Counted from the first letter of the stretch, positions 34,204-43,366 are shown. The stretch is 64,000 bases of DNA from an uncultured Christensenellaceae bacterium (GCA_944380295.1 CALWHE010000008.1:1-64000), one strand, 5' to 3'. Numbers and translations are program-made. The notes: generated by a model from the sequence alone, not told the origin.

Positions 34204-35607
34204 TCAGCGCTTTTCGAACATGTCTTTTTTCTTGCGATCGCCCGGGCAGTCCGGATAATTGCCGGTGAAGCAGCCCTTGCAGAATTTGACCTGGGCGTTG
34301 GGCACTATCTGATCGAGCGTGTCCACGTCCAAAAAGCCCAAAGAGTTTGCGTCTATCTTTTTCAGCAGTTCCTCGTCCGTGTATTTGCGGCAAGCCAGCT
34401 GATCGCTGTCCGGCACGTCCGTGCCGAAGTAGCAGGGGAAGAGGAATTTGGGCGAAGCGATGCGCACATGCACTTCCGTGGCGCCCGCCTTTTTGAGCAG
34501 TTTGACGATGTTGGCAATGGTGGTGCCGCGCACAATGGAGTCGTCCACCATGATCACGCGCTTGCCCGCCACATTGCTTTTGAGCACGTTGAGTTTGAGC
34601 GCCACGCTGCGTTCGCGCTGCGATTGCGAAGGCTGGATGAATGTCCTGCCGATATATCTGTTTTTCACCAGTCCCAAGCCGAAGGGAATGCCGCTGCCCA
34701 TGCTGTAACCTATGGCGCTGGAAAGACCGCTGTCCGGCACGCCTATCACCAGATCCGCGTCCACGGGGTGCTGCTTTGCCAAAAGTTTGCCGGTGAGCAC
34801 GCGCGATTCGTTGACCGATTGTCCGTCTATCACGCTGTCCGGACGGGCGAAATATATGTGCTCGAAAATGCACGCGCCCGTGTTGTTAGAGCAGAACCGC
34901 TCGTCGGAAGTGAACTTGCCGTGGTGCAGGGTGATTATCTCGCCCGGCTTGACGTCGCGCACAAAGTCCGCGCCCACGGTGTCCAACGCGCAGGTTTCCG
35001 AGGCAAAGATAACGTCGTTGCCTATCTTGCCCATGCACAGCGGACGAATGCCGTAAGGGTCGCGCACGGCGATCAGCTTGGTGGGGCTCATCACCAGCAT
35101 GGAATAAGAGCCTCTCAGCTTGGGCATGACTTCCGCGATGGCTTCCTCCACGCTGGGGCAGTTGATGCGCGCCTTGGCGATGAGGTAAGCTATTATCTCC
35201 GTATCGTTGGTGGAGTGGAAGAGCGCGCCTTCCGCTTCCAATTCCCTGCGCAGCTCGTCGGCGTTGAAGATGGTGCCGTTATGCGCAATGGCGAGCGTGC
35301 CTTTCACATAAGATACAAACAGCGGCTGCGCGTTTTCGCGCGTGTTGCTACCCACGGTGGAGTAGCGCACATGACCGATGGAGATGTTGCCGGGCATGGC
35401 GGAAAGATCCGCGTCAGAAAACACGTCCGCCACCAGTCCCAGGTCCTTTTTGCAGGTGGTGATCCTGTTTTTGTTCACGGCTATGCCGCAGGCTTCCTGA
35501 CCGCGGTGTTGGAGGGCGAAAAGCCCGTAGTAAACGGTTTTTGCAATGTTGGGTCTGTCTTCGGTGGAGTAATAACCGAACACGCCGCATTCTTCTTTAA
35601 GTGCCAT
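34204..35607 (-). CDS. purF: Amidophosphoribosyltransferase PurF
   Basis: First committed step of purine synthesis: PRPP plus glutamine to phosphoribosylamine. 467 residues from the ATG that follows GGGAGG. A short propeptide MALKEE precedes the nucleophile Cys7 (ECGVFGYY). The glutaminase domain has LQHRGQEACGIA and STNDTEIIAYL; the PRTase domain has the PRPP loop VIMVDDSIVRGTT; C-terminal cysteines (FPCYFG, KFCKGC, YPDCPGD) fit the [4Fe-4S] Bacillus-type enzyme. It is separate from other pur genes and has its own promoter and terminator. Confidence 0.97.
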   Translation of the reverse strand: MALKEECGVFGYYSTEDRPNIAKTVYYGLFALQHRGQEACGIAVNKNRITTCKKDLGLVADVFSDADLSAMPGNISIGHVRYSTVGSNTRENAQPLFVSYVKGTLAIAHNGTIFNADELRRELEAEGALFHSTNDTEIIAYLIAKARINCPSVEEAIAEVMPKLRGSYSMLVMSPTKLIAVRDPYGIRPLCMGKIGNDVIFASETCALDTVGADFVRDVKPGEIITLHHGKFTSDERFCSNNTGACIFEHIYFARPDSVIDGQSVNESRVLTGKLLAKQHPVDADLVIGVPDSGLSSAIGYSMGSGIPFGLGLVKNRYIGRTFIQPSQSQRERSVALKLNVLKSNVAGKRVIMVDDSIVRGTTIANIVKLLKKAGATEVHVRIASPKFLFPCYFGTDVPDSDQLACRKYTDEELLKKIDANSLGFLDVDTLDQIVPNAQVKFCKGCFTGNYPDCPGDRKKKDMFEKR

Positions 35608-35635
35608 AAAAATGTCCTCCCGAAAAAACAAGAAG

Positions 35636-35665
35636 ATTATAGCACCTCACGCGCGCATATGTAAA
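35636..35665 (-). promoter_or_regulatory. Promoter of purF
   Basis: Minus strand TTTACA (35660-35665), 18-bp spacer, TATAAT (35636-35641), leader ~22 nt. No purine or PRPP riboswitch fits in this leader. Confidence 0.75.
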
Positions 35666-35813
35666 GCGATGAAAAGATTTTTTCCGCGCAAGAAAAAAAT
35701 TTTTTCCGCCCGCGATATATGCAAAAGCCTTGTTCCGCGCCGCAGAGAAACGCGCGCCAATGTTCGCGCCCGCGCGGCGTGCCGCCGCCTATAATAATAT
35801 GGATATTTATAAT

Positions 35814-35840
35814 AAAAGGCGCCCCGCCGCGGCGGGGCGC
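35814..35840 (-). terminator. Terminator of the GH29 gene
   Basis: Minus strand GCGCCCCGCC-GC-GGCGGGGCGC followed by CTTTT, 30 bp after the stop. Confidence 0.82.
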
Positions 35841-35873
35841 AAAAGCTCGACAGGGCGCCGCATGTCCGCAAGT

Positions 35874-36866
35874 TCAAGCGTTGGCGCTGCGCCTGATGCC
35901 CAAAAGCTCCGCCGCTTTTATCAGGCAGGCGATGTCTTCCGGCTCCTGCTCGCCGTTGACGCCCGGAGCCACGTTCACCACCAGCGTGTTGCCGCAGCCC
36001 GTCAAAAGGCGGTATTTTTCCGCGATAAAGTCCGCGCCCACCAGTCTGTCCTGCGTGTATTTGGGATCCCAAAACCAGTTGCGCATGTTGCGTATGCAGA
36101 TGGTGGCTTCAAAGGGCAGGTAGTAGAGCTTGCCGCCGTGCGAGTAAAGTTTGGGATCGTCTTCGCGCGTGAAGAAAGGGTCCCACAGGCGGAAATCGGA
36201 GGGGAAATATCTGATGGGCATGCCTTCTTTGTAACGGTGCGGGCGGAAACGCGCGCCCGTCAGCTTGAAAACGCCCTTGCCTATGGTCAGATTCACCGCC
36301 ATGGCGCAGCCGGGCTGCAAGGTGTGCGTGAGGTCGTAAAGGCGGGGGATATCCCATTGCTTTGGATATTTGTCCCACGCTCCGTCCAGCCACAGCTCGC
36401 ATATCTCCCCGTATTTGCCGCCCAAAAGCTCTTTGAGGTGCGCGCACATATAGTCGTTATACGCCTTGTCGTCTTTATAGCACGGCTCGTGCCTGTCCCA
36501 CAAAGAGTAATAAAGCCCCAGTTTCACGCCGTATTTGGCGCACGCTTTTGCCACTTCCGCCACAACGTCCGTTTTGACGGGGGAGCGGTTTACGCAATAG
36601 TCCGTGGTGTTTGTGTCCCACAGACAAAAGCCGTCGTGGTGCTTGGTGATGAGTATCACGTAGTTCATGCCCGCTTCATAGGCGTTTTTCACCCAGCTGT
36701 CCGCGTCTATCTTTTCCGGTTTGTAACCGTTTATGTCCAGTTTGCCGTTCGACCACTCCGTGTCGTAAAAGGTGTTTATGCCGAAATGGATGAACATGCC
36801 GTATTTGCGCGCCATCATGGCGCGTTGCACGCCGTTTGGCTCTTTTGCGGGCTGTAAAGCGATCAT
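35874..36866 (-). CDS. GH29 alpha-L-fucosidase
   Basis: Retaining alpha-L-fucosidase, 330 residues, no signal peptide, likely cytoplasmic. TIM-barrel motifs: YGMFIHFGINTF, VILITKHHDGFCLWDT, LYYSLWDRHEP, and ELWLDGAW carrying the nucleophile Asp. It is shorter than many GH29 enzymes and lacks C-terminal beta-domains. The start at 36866 follows GGGAG; a longer frame reaches over the promoter. With GH95 (2662) and GH38 (19061) it forms a scattered set for host-type glycans rather than one locus. Confidence 0.9.
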   Translation of the reverse strand: MIALQPAKEPNGVQRAMMARKYGMFIHFGINTFYDTEWSNGKLDINGYKPEKIDADSWVKNAYEAGMNYVILITKHHDGFCLWDTNTTDYCVNRSPVKTDVVAEVAKACAKYGVKLGLYYSLWDRHEPCYKDDKAYNDYMCAHLKELLGGKYGEICELWLDGAWDKYPKQWDIPRLYDLTHTLQPGCAMAVNLTIGKGVFKLTGARFRPHRYKEGMPIRYFPSDFRLWDPFFTREDDPKLYSHGGKLYYLPFEATICIRNMRNWFWDPKYTQDRLVGADFIAEKYRLLTGCGNTLVVNVAPGVNGEQEPEDIACLIKAAELLGIRRSANA

Positions 36867-36963
36867 AATTTTTCTCCCAAGGTAAAAAGTTATTGCTAGG
36901 GCGGCTTCCGAGCGCGCCGCTTCGGCATTATCGCCGCGGCGGCGCGCCGCAAAGCCCGTTAAA

Positions 36964-36992
36964 AGTATAACCGCTTTGCGCCTTTGTGTCAA
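36964..36992 (-). promoter_or_regulatory. Promoter of the GH29 gene
   Basis: Minus strand TTGACA (36987-36992), 17-bp spacer, TATACT (36964-36969). The ~90-nt leader is GC-rich and can form a hairpin of alternating CG bases. Confidence 0.75.
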
Positions 36993-37051
36993 CGGCGGCG
37001 GCGGCTTTGGGGCGCTTTTGCGGGCAATAAGGTAAAAATTTGCAAAAAACC

Positions 37052-37081
37052 TTTACTAATTTTGCGTGGGCGTGCTATAAT
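37052..37081 (+). promoter_or_regulatory. Promoter of pgk-tpiA
   Basis: TTTACT (37052-37057), 18-bp spacer, TATAAT (37076-37081), about 40 bp before the pgk ATG. Confidence 0.75.
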
Positions 37082-37122
37082 AAGGACAAACAAAACCTCT
37101 TAATTAAAAAAAGGAGTTTATT

Positions 37123-38442
37123 ATGAACAAAAAAACCGTAAAAGACGTAGACGTAAAAGGCAAACGCTGCCTGGTCAGGTGCGACTTCAACGTGCCCATG
37201 AAGAACGGCGTTATCACGGATGATAACCGCATTATGGGTGCGCTCCCCACCATTCAATATCTGATGGAGCAGGGCGCAAAGGTCATTTTGTGCTCCCATC
37301 TGGGCAAGCCGCACGGCATTTTCAGCGACAACATCAAGCTGAACAAAAAGGAGAAAAAGGCGATAGAAGCTCTTCCCGAGGCAGAGCGCGGCGCCGCCAC
37401 CGCAAAAGCCGTCACCAAAGCTTTGGCGGAAGATCCCGTCAAGTTCACCTTGAAGCCCGTGGCGGACAGGCTCAACGAGCTTTTGGACAATAAAGTGGCA
37501 TTTGCCAAAGACGTGGTCGGTCCCGACGCGCAGGCAAAGGTGGAAGCTTGCAGAGAGGGCGAATGCGTGCTCTTGGAAAACACCCGTTTCCATGTGGAAG
37601 AAGAGGGTAACGACAAGGAATTCTGCCGCAAGCTGGCTTCTTTCTGCGACGTTTTCGTCAACGACGCTTTCGGCACCGCTCACCGTTCGCATGCTTCCAC
37701 GGCGGGCATTGTGGAATACGGCTTTGTCAAGACCGCGGTGTGCGGCTTCCTGATAGAAAAAGAACTTTCCGTGATGGCGGACGCTTTGGAACATCCCGTT
37801 CATCCCTTTGTGGCGGTGCTGGGCGGCGCCAAAGTGGCTGACAAGCTCAACGTCATCTCCAATCTGTTGGAAAAGTGCGACAGCCTGATCATCGGCGGCG
37901 GCATGGCGTATACCTTCCTCAAAGCCAAGGGCTGCGAAGTGGGCACTTCCCTGGTAGACGATTCCAAGATAGAATATTGCAAGAACATGCTCGACAAAGC
38001 GCAGGAGCTGGGCAAGACCATCTATCTGCCCGAAGACACCACTTATGCCGCGGCGTTCCCCGATCCCATCGACGCACAGATAGAAACGGGCACCTGCGAC
38101 GCGGACAAGATCCCCGCCGGCAAGATGGGGCTGGACATCGGACCCAAGACCTGCGAAAAGTTTGCAGAGGTCATCAAAACCGCCAAGACCGTTATTTGGA
38201 ACGGACCGATGGGCGTGTTTGAAAATCCTCAGCTTGCCGTGGGCACGATAGCCATTGCCAAGGCAATGTCCGAGGCGGAAGACGCCACCACCATCATCGG
38301 CGGCGGAGATTCCGCGGCGGCGGTCAAGCAGTTGGGCTTTGCGGACAAGATGTCGCACATTTCCACGGGCGGCGGCGCTTCCCTGGAACTGTTCGAAGGC
38401 AAGGTGCTCCCCGGCATCGCCTGCCTCAACGATAAGGACTAA
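37123..38442 (+). CDS. pgk: Phosphoglycerate kinase
   Basis: Glycolytic ATP-forming step from 1,3-bisphosphoglycerate. 439 residues, about 40 longer than the usual 395. The extra length is mainly a charged insertion after SHLGKPHG (about residues 68-112, rich in Lys/Glu/Ala). Core motifs: [71 protein letters not shown] and [17 protein letters not shown] precedes the ATG. gapA, the usual neighbour, is not in the window. Confidence 0.96.
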   Translation: MNKKTVKDVDVKGKRCLVRCDFNVPMKNGVITDDNRIMGALPTIQYLMEQGAKVILCSHLGKPHGIFSDNIKLNKKEKKAIEALPEAERGAATAKAVTKALAEDPVKFTLKPVADRLNELLDNKVAFAKDVVGPDAQAKVEACREGECVLLENTRFHVEEEGNDKEFCRKLASFCDVFVNDAFGTAHRSHASTAGIVEYGFVKTAVCGFLIEKELSVMADALEHPVHPFVAVLGGAKVADKLNVISNLLEKCDSLIIGGGMAYTFLKAKGCEVGTSLVDDSKIEYCKNMLDKAQELGKTIYLPEDTTYAAAFPDPIDAQIETGTCDADKIPAGKMGLDIGPKTCEKFAEVIKTAKTVIWNGPMGVFENPQLAVGTIAIAKAMSEAEDATTIIGGGDSAAAVKQLGFADKMSHISTGGGASLELFEGKVLPGIACLNDKD

Positions 38443-38460
38443 TTTTAAGAGGTATAAAAA

Positions 38461-39213
38461 ATGAGAAGACCTATTATTGCGGGTAACTGGAAGATGAACA
38501 ACACCAAGGCGCAGACCTATGCGCTGCTCAACGACCTTGTGCCGCTTGTCAAAGACGCGGAAGCGGAAGTGGTCATCTGCGTGCCTTACACCTCCATTTG
38601 GGCGGCGGGCGACGCCATAAAGGGCACCAATATCCACCTGGGCGCGGAAAACGTGCACTGGGCGGAAAAAGGCGCTTTCACCGGCGAGATCTCCGCTGAC
38701 ATGCTCAAAGAGCAGGGTGTGGAATATGTGATAATCGGACACTCCGAGCGCCGTCAATACTTCGGCGAAACAGACCAAACCGTGAACATGCGCGTGAAGG
38801 CGGCTTTGGCGCACGGGCTTAAACCCATCATCTGCGTGGGCGAAACGCTGGAAGAGCGCGAAGGCGGCAAGGTGGAAGAAGTGCTGGTGCGCCAGACCAC
38901 GGAAGCGTTCAAGGAGATAGACAAAGACGAGCTGGACAACATCGTCATCGCCTACGAACCCGTTTGGGCTATCGGCACCGGCAAGACCGCTACCGCGCAG
39001 GACGCCAACGATACCATCGCCATCATCCGCGGCACCATCGCCAAACTTTATTGCGAAAAGTGCGCGGACAAGATCCGTATCCAATACGGCGGCTCCATGA
39101 ATCCCAAGAACGCCAAAGAATTGATGGCAATGCCTCAAATAGACGGCGGACTTATCGGCGGGGCTTCCTTGAAGGCGGTGGACTTCTCGCAGGTGGTCAA
39201 ATATAACGCATAA
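38461..39213 (+). CDS. tpiA: Triosephosphate isomerase
   Basis: Interconverts DHAP and glyceraldehyde-3-phosphate. 250 residues, standard length. Active-site residues: Lys in AGNWKMN (K11-13 region), His in IIGHSERR and Glu in AYEPVWAIGTGKT; phosphate-binding GGSMNPKN and GGLIGGASL. It is 18 nt downstream of pgk in the same transcript. It would also process triose phosphates from the kinase-aldolase operon at 43578-48153. Confidence 0.97.
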   Translation: MRRPIIAGNWKMNNTKAQTYALLNDLVPLVKDAEAEVVICVPYTSIWAAGDAIKGTNIHLGAENVHWAEKGAFTGEISADMLKEQGVEYVIIGHSERRQYFGETDQTVNMRVKAALAHGLKPIICVGETLEEREGGKVEEVLVRQTTEAFKEIDKDELDNIVIAYEPVWAIGTGKTATAQDANDTIAIIRGTIAKLYCEKCADKIRIQYGGSMNPKNAKELMAMPQIDGGLIGGASLKAVDFSQVVKYNA

Positions 39214-39239
39214 AAGAATAAGCGAAAGAGAAAAAGGAT

Positions 39240-39276
39240 AAGGCGGGTCCCGTTTTCAACGGGGTCTGCCTTTTCC
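39240..39276 (+). terminator. Terminator of pgk-tpiA
   Basis: Hairpin AAGGC-GGG-TCCCGTT...AACGGGG-TCT-GCCTT with TTTT, 30 bp after tpiA. Confidence 0.75.
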
Positions 39277-39313
39277 TCTTTCGCTTGCTGAAAGACAACC
39301 CCGCCATTGAAGA

Positions 39314-39390
39314 TAGGCGCCGAGTGAAAGTGCCGTGCGATAAAACATTTTAATGTTCTGACAATATCTGCGCACAGCACTTTGCGCCTA
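39314..39390. repeat. 77-nt nested hairpin element
   Basis: Nested pairings: TAGGCGC (39314-39320) with GCGCCTA (39384-39390), AAAGTGC (39327-39333) with GCACTTT (39377-39383), GTGCG (39335-39339) with CGCAC (39371-39375), and a tip AACATT (39344-39349) with AATGTT (39352-39357). Direction and function are unknown. A second hairpin, GAGGGGCAAACC with GGTTTTCCCCTC, follows at about 39395-39435. Confidence 0.6.
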
Positions 39391-39425
39391 CGTGAGAGGG
39401 GCAAACCCGACACGCTCCGCTGCGG

Positions 39426-39824
39426 TTTTCCCCTCGTTTTGCGGCGAGATATAAGAAAGCGTGCAAGCGTTAGCCGCAAAAATTCACTCTTTCCGCCGCC
39501 GCGGGAGCGGCGCGCAAGGCAGTCGCCTTGCCCAAGGTGTGCTCACCGAAAAGCGCGGTTTTCGGTGGCAGGATATTACCACTTTCATTGATAGATATAA
39601 CACCGGTGATATAAAGCGCAATATATCGCCGTTTTATTTTTTTGAGGCGTAGTTTCCCCTCTTTTTGCGGACGGCGTGATCTCGTATCGCACTTGGTTGT
39701 GCCGCAAAAATTCACCTCTTCCGCCCTCATTCGCTCCGCGCGCTCCGCTCATTCGGAAAATACGCACGGCGCATTTTAGAGGTGCGCTCGTCCAAAAGTG
39801 CGATTTTGGACGGCGGGATATTAC
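39426..39824 (+). repeat. Two diverged tandem repeat copies
   Basis: Copy A 39426-39578 and copy B 39652-39824 both run TTTCCCCTC, TTTTGCGG, GCCGCAAAAATTCAC, TCTTCCGCC, GGTGTGCTC/GGTGCGCTC, a hairpin (CCGAAAAGCGCGGTTTTCGG in A; TCCAAAAGTGCGATTTTGGA in B) and GGATATTAC/GGGATATTAC. The hairpin stems differ but remain complementary. Between the copies lies GATATAACACCGGTGATATA. Confidence 0.75.
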
Positions 39825-39915
39825 ACTTTGCTGTGTAAGCATTGCAAAGAGATCAGCTGGAAAGACGAACAAGTTACTTCAAGGCTTGATCAGGGATGGA
39901 GCGCCCCGCGCTCCC
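39820..39915 (+). repeat. Dispersed module, copy 2
   Basis: Homologous in the same orientation to 25444-25538, whereas the hairpin array beside it is inverted relative to array 1. The two modules therefore move or invert independently. Confidence 0.8.
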
Positions 39916-39962
39916 GTCATGCTGCCGCACCGCGCTCCGGGTGCAGCATTACACTCTAATAG

Positions 39963-40205
39963 CGCCGCAGGCAGCCGCCACGCACGACGAGCGCGGAGCT
40001 GTATCGTCGTGCATTTCACGTGCCCTCTCGTCGCTTTGCGGATTGAGGGCACATTTCACGTTTTTGCCAATGTGTTGGCAAAAACATTTCACTTTTGCGC
40101 AGCAGATATACATTCGCTTACCGCTCATTATATCTGCGCAAAAATTTCACGTCCGGAGCGGCACGGCACACTTTCGCTTATTGACTTTGCCGTGCCGCAC
40201 AGGAC
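39963..40205 (-). repeat. Five-hairpin array 2 with GTGAAAT linkers
   Basis: On the minus strand: H0 40151-40205, H1 40093-40143, H2 40060-40085, H3 40020-40052, H4 39982-40012, each separated by GTGAAAT (plus-strand ATTTCAC at 40013, 40053, 40086, 40144), then the tail GTGGCGGCTGCCTGCGGCG (39963-39981). H1 and H3 are near identical to array 1. H2 differs by compensated pairs. H0 and H4 have different stems but keep pairing; H0 keeps outer GTCC/GGAC and the loop ATAAGCGAAAGT. Confidence 0.9.
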
Positions 40206-40215
40206 ACCTATTTGT

Positions 40216-40244
40216 TTGACTGTTTTTTGCGCGTGTGCTAGAAT
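40216..40244 (+). promoter_or_regulatory. Promoter of gpmI
   Basis: TTGACT (40216-40221), 17-bp spacer, TAGAAT (40239-40244), starting 11 bp after hairpin array 2. Confidence 0.75.
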
Positions 40245-40289
40245 AAGGTGAATAAAATTCAGCCCTGCGGGGCAAGAGAGGTATTTTAT

Positions 40290-41834
40290 ATGAGTTTTAC
40301 CGGACTTATCATCATGGATGGCTACGGCGTGAATCATTTTGCGCCTTTCAATGCGGTATCGCCGGAAACGGCGCCCAACGTGCTCAAACTGTTTGCGGAA
40401 AATCCCGCCACCGTGCTGGACGCCAGCGGTCTTGCCGTGGGACTTCCCGAGGGACAGATGGGCAACAGTGAGGTGGGGCACCTCAACATCGGCGCGGGCA
40501 GGATAATTTATCAGGAGCTCACCCGCATCACAAAATCCATTCAAGACGGCGATTTCTTCACCAATCCCGCCCTGGTCAAGGCGATGACTTCGGCAAAGGA
40601 AAATGGCAAAAAACTGCACGTGATGGGACTTGTGTCGGACGGCGGCGTGCATTCGCATAACACGCACCTTTACGCGCTGGTCAAAATGGCAAAGCAGATG
40701 GGTCTTGACAACGTGTATATCCATTGCTTTATGGACGGCAGGGACGTGCCGCCGGAATCGGGCAAGGGTTACATAGAGGAATTGCAGCAGCAGCTCAAAC
40801 AGATGGACTTCGGCAAGATAGCCACGATAAGCGGCAGATTTTACGCCATGGACCGCGACAACATCTGGGACAGGGTGGAAAAGGCTTACGCCGCGCTTGC
40901 CGACGGCGAGGGTGTGCAAGAGAGCGACCCCGTGCAGGCGATGCAGAACAGTTACGACAGGGGCGTGACGGACGAATTCGTGGTGCCCACCGTGATCCAA
41001 GAGGGCGGCAAGCCCGTGGCGACGGTGGACGAAGGGGACAGCATCATCTTCTTCAACTTCCGTCCGGACAGGGCAAGGCAGATCTCCCGCGCCTTTATCT
41101 ATCCCGACTTTGACAAATTCACGCGCAAAAAGGGCTTTTTGGCGCCCTGCTACGTGTCCTTTACCCAGTATGACGTGACGTTCAACGACAGGCTCGACGT
41201 GGCGTTCCGCCCCGAGAGCTATGTGAACACGCTGGGCGAATATCTCTCCAAAAACGGGATAAAGCAATTCAGGATAGCGGAAACGCAAAAGTATGCGCAC
41301 GTGACCTTCTTCTTCAACGGCGGCGTGGAAGCGCCCAATCCCGGCGAGGACAGGATACTCATCGATTCGCCCAAGATAGCCACTTTTGACATGAAGCCGG
41401 AGATGAGCGCATATGAAGTGGCGGAGCGCGCCTGCGAGGAGATAAAGAGCGGTAAATACGACGTGATGATCCTCAACTTTGCCAACGGCGACATGGTGGG
41501 ACACACCGGCGTGCTGGAAGCCGCGCGCAAAGCCGTGAAAGTGGTGGACGAATGCGTGCAGCAGGTGGTGGACGCCATCCTGTCCGTGGGCGGCAAGGCG
41601 CTGATCACCGCCGACCACGGCAACTGCGATTATATGTATGAGCCGGACGGCACGCCTTTTACCGCGCACACCACCAACCGCGTGCCCCTCATCGCCGTGG
41701 GCGACGACAGCATCTGCTTTTTGGAAAACAACGGCAAACTGTGCGACATCGCTCCCACGTTGCTCGACATGATGGGGCTGCCCGCGCCCAAGGAAATGAC
41801 GGGCAGGAGCCTCATCAGGCACAAGGTCGGCTGA
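40290..41834 (+). CDS. gpmI: 2,3-bisphosphoglycerate-independent phosphoglycerate mutase
   Basis: Manganese-dependent interconversion of 3- and 2-phosphoglycerate. 514 residues, normal for GpmI. IIMDGYG at the N-terminus, nucleophile Ser in GQMGNSEVGHLNIGAG, HCFMDGRDVPP, ATISGRFYAMDRDNIWDR, and metal sites in NFANGDMVGHTG and ITADHGNCDYM. The start MSFTGLIIMDG is chosen for family fit; GAGAGGT lies about 10 nt upstream. It complements pgk and tpiA but is transcribed separately. Confidence 0.96.
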   Translation: MSFTGLIIMDGYGVNHFAPFNAVSPETAPNVLKLFAENPATVLDASGLAVGLPEGQMGNSEVGHLNIGAGRIIYQELTRITKSIQDGDFFTNPALVKAMTSAKENGKKLHVMGLVSDGGVHSHNTHLYALVKMAKQMGLDNVYIHCFMDGRDVPPESGKGYIEELQQQLKQMDFGKIATISGRFYAMDRDNIWDRVEKAYAALADGEGVQESDPVQAMQNSYDRGVTDEFVVPTVIQEGGKPVATVDEGDSIIFFNFRPDRARQISRAFIYPDFDKFTRKKGFLAPCYVSFTQYDVTFNDRLDVAFRPESYVNTLGEYLSKNGIKQFRIAETQKYAHVTFFFNGGVEAPNPGEDRILIDSPKIATFDMKPEMSAYEVAERACEEIKSGKYDVMILNFANGDMVGHTGVLEAARKAVKVVDECVQQVVDAILSVGGKALITADHGNCDYMYEPDGTPFTAHTTNRVPLIAVGDDSICFLENNGKLCDIAPTLLDMMGLPAPKEMTGRSLIRHKVG

Positions 41835-41875
41835 GCCGCGCTTGAACGGGAAAACAAGATAAAACAACGCACTTA

Positions 41876-41905
41876 GGGCGGGGAACAAATTCTCCGCCCC
41901 CTTCT
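41876..41905 (+). terminator. Terminator of gpmI
   Basis: GGGCGGGGAA...TTCTCCGCCC with one bulge, followed by CCTTCTTTT. Confidence 0.7.
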
Positions 41906-41995
41906 TTTCAAGCCGAAAAGCAAAATAAACTTTGCTTAACATTTGTAAAAATTTAAGCGTATCCCGCCGCGCCCGCGAATTATGCGGAAAAATGC

Positions 41996-42026
41996 CTTTA
42001 CTTTTAATGTAAAGATATTGTATAAT
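41996..42026 (+). promoter_or_regulatory. Promoter of the M28 peptidase with overlapping palindrome
   Basis: TTTACT (41997-42002), 18-bp spacer, TATAAT (42021-42026). CTTTAC-N7-GTAAAG (41996-42014) is a perfect inverted repeat over the -35 and spacer, a plausible operator. Confidence 0.65.
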
Positions 42027-42059
42027 CGTGCTATCAATCGATCCGCGGGGGATATGGTT

Positions 42060-43346
42060 ATGAGAGAAGAAGAGGCAAAAGCCGGCGCACAATATGCTTA
42101 CGATTACATCAAGGGCATAATCGACAAAACGGGACCCAGGCTTCCCGGCACGGAAGAAGAGCGGCAGGGCGCCATGCTTACCGCCGAGATAATGGAGGGG
42201 ATAAGCGGCAAAAAAGCCGTGGTCGAGGAATTCGACCTGCACCCCAATGCGTCCATCGGCGCCATTCCGGTGGTGGGCGTGCTGGGACTTATCAGCTTTG
42301 CGCTGTTCTATCTTTCGCCCATCGCCACGCTGGTGCTTTCCACGCTGACGCTGCTGTTTGCCGTGGCGCAGATATTTACATACAGCGGCACCTTTGACTT
42401 TTTGTTTCCCAAGAAAAAGTCGCAAAACGTCTGGACCACGATAGATCCGCCCGAAGGGGAAGAGGTCAAATATACCATCTGTTTTTCCGCGCACATGGAT
42501 TCCTGCTGGTGCTGGAACCACTCCCTGCGCAATCCCAAGACCGCCATACCCAAGATAGTCATCGGCATAGTGGGCTTTGTGCTGCTCATCATCATGTCGG
42601 CGGTGGCTGTGGGCATAGGCATGTATTCCTTTACCACCATCTCCGATCTGGCGGTGAAAACAGAGCTTGCCGGCATGGACATTTTCAAAATAGTCATGTA
42701 TGTGCTGCCGCTCATCACCGTGCCGGGCAGTTACTGGCTGGCGGATTATCTCACCTGGGACAAGACCAAGGCGTCCCCCGGCGCCATGGACAATCTCTCC
42801 GGCATAGGCATCTTTTTGGCGTATGCGGAGTATGTGAAAGCGCATCCGGAAGTGCGCCCGGAAGGCTGCCGCCTGATGTTTGCCGCCATGGGCGCGGAGG
42901 AAGCCAGCCTCAAAGGCTCCTTTGCCTTCTGCAAACAGCATAAAGACGACGGCATGCTCAAAGACATGTATCACATCAATCTGGACTCTTTCCGCGACGA
43001 CGAACATTTTGCCGCCGTCATAGGCGACCTGTGGCTGGGTAGCCGCTTTGACAGAGAGCTGATAGACGCGGGCAAAGAGGCTATGCGTGAAGCGCTGGGA
43101 GAGGACGCAACGGAAAAATGCCCTTCGGAAATGTTTAACCCGGTGGGCGGCTGCGATTCCACGCCTTTCTGCCGCGCCGGCGTCAAGACCGTGACCCTGG
43201 TGGCGCAGAATCCCACTCTGACCAATTATTACCACACCAGCAACGATACCGTGGAAGGGCTGAGCATGTATTCCCTGGAAAAGGGCTTTGAAACCGTGGT
43301 CAACCTGGTGCCCAAGATAGACGCGCTGGCAAAAAAACAAAACTGA
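42060..43346 (+). CDS. Membrane-inserted M28-family metallopeptidase
   Basis: Probable zinc aminopeptidase, about 428 residues. M28 ligands are all visible: His in CFSAHMDS (about 145), Asp in SPGAMDNLSG (about 244), the Glu pair in MGAEEASLKGS, Asp in HINLDSFRDDEH, and His in TNYYHTSNDT. Unusual are four hydrophobic segments inside the domain: two at about 66-104 before the first ligand, and two at about 165-190 and 208-228 between the first and second ligands. The catalytic site would be assembled across a membrane-anchored domain. The start at 42060 uses GGGGG 9 nt upstream; an ATG two codons earlier is possible. Confidence 0.83.
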   Translation: MREEEAKAGAQYAYDYIKGIIDKTGPRLPGTEEERQGAMLTAEIMEGISGKKAVVEEFDLHPNASIGAIPVVGVLGLISFALFYLSPIATLVLSTLTLLFAVAQIFTYSGTFDFLFPKKKSQNVWTTIDPPEGEEVKYTICFSAHMDSCWCWNHSLRNPKTAIPKIVIGIVGFVLLIIMSAVAVGIGMYSFTTISDLAVKTELAGMDIFKIVMYVLPLITVPGSYWLADYLTWDKTKASPGAMDNLSGIGIFLAYAEYVKAHPEVRPEGCRLMFAAMGAEEASLKGSFAFCKQHKDDGMLKDMYHINLDSFRDDEHFAAVIGDLWLGSRFDRELIDAGKEAMREALGEDATEKCPSEMFNPVGGCDSTPFCRAGVKTVTLVAQNPTLTNYYHTSNDTVEGLSMYSLEKGFETVVNLVPKIDALAKKQN

Positions 43347-43366
43347 CGGCGCTTTGAGCCGCTTTC

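Noticed and set aside
40016..40251. Short plus-strand peptide frame over hairpin array 2
   Set aside because: It is a translation of palindromic repeats. Similar junk peptides arise from array 1 on the other strand.
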